A stretch of 6,458 nt of DNA, taken from positions 1-6,458 of the forward strand of contig JAUXGY010000105.1 in NCBI GenBank assembly GCA_030621805.1, read 5' to 3'. The stretch's first letter is position 1. Every line of letters starts with the position of its first letter. Positions 6,406 through 6,458 of this stretch are shown one piece after another. The notes under the pieces are model-generated. The model did no database searches and was not told where the DNA came from. It saw only the letters and a program-made list of their open reading frames with translations. Origin of the DNA: Kiritimatiellales bacterium (GTDB lineage: Bacteria > Verrucomicrobiota > Kiritimatiellia > Kiritimatiellales > Pontiellaceae). The position numbers and the translations under genes are program-made.

Positions 6406-6458
6406 ATGAAAGTTGTAAAGTTTGGTGGTTCTTCCGTAGCAAGTGCAGAGCAGATTTC
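6406..6458 (+). CDS. Aspartokinase, N-terminal fragment (runs off right edge)
   Basis: Seventeen codons are visible, beginning MKVVKFGGSSVASAEQI. KFGGSSVAS is the nucleotide/aspartate-binding KFGG[ST]S motif that opens aspartate kinases, which phosphorylate aspartate in the first step toward lysine, threonine and methionine. AGGTGA at 6393-6398 lies seven bases before the ATG and supports the start. The gene follows hom by 99 bases on the same strand, so both probably belong to one aspartate-family operon. Because hom is a separate gene just upstream, a monofunctional kinase is more likely than a ThrA-type fusion, but the rest of the protein is not in the window, so lysC-type versus thrA-type cannot be settled. 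Confidence 0.85.
   Translation, partial: MKVVKFGGSSVASAEQI

Overview
The window looks like chromosomal DNA from a Gram-negative, polysaccharide-degrading bacterium. The evidence is a secreted LacZ-type glycosidase with a C-terminal carbohydrate-binding module beside housekeeping amino-acid biosynthesis genes of moderately high GC. The style (exported GH2 plus F5/8-type module, separate hom and aspartokinase genes, CACGGAATA-type intergenic repeats) suggests the PVC superphylum, perhaps Kiritimatiellota or a relative. That placement is an impression and was not checked by any search.

Layout. Positions 1-1219 (+) hold an AT-richer block with two genes I do not recognise. The first is the C-terminal end of a four-cysteine protein, open to the left edge, with a Pro/Thr/Ser-rich linker. 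The second is a 282-residue protein with a predicted signal peptide, starting 37 nt later. A short spacer (1220-1296) separates this block from the convergent beta-galactosidase gene (4797-1297, minus). That gene encodes a 1166-residue exported enzyme with all LacZ domains, both catalytic glutamates and an added CBM32-like domain.

A 264-nt divergent intergenic region (4798-5061) carries a candidate promoter for the beta-galactosidase with a direct repeat between its -10 and -35 hexamers, a short imperfect palindrome, and two tiny open frames of doubtful status. It leads into hom (5062-6306, +), homoserine dehydrogenase with a C-terminal ACT-like domain. After hom come a striking 20-bp perfect inverted repeat made of nonamer units (6316-6386) and then the first 17 codons of an aspartokinase gene (6406 to the right edge).

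How the genes work together. hom and the aspartokinase gene catalyse two steps of the aspartate pathway to threonine and methionine and are probably co-transcribed through the hairpin. The beta-galactosidase is a separate catabolic unit that acts outside the cytoplasm. The left block is unrelated by composition and may be a horizontally acquired or fast-evolving secreted-protein module. I see no tRNA, rRNA, CRISPR array or transposase. The most unusual items are the inverted-nonamer element and the orphan left-hand module; I did not find convincing evidence of a complete new system.
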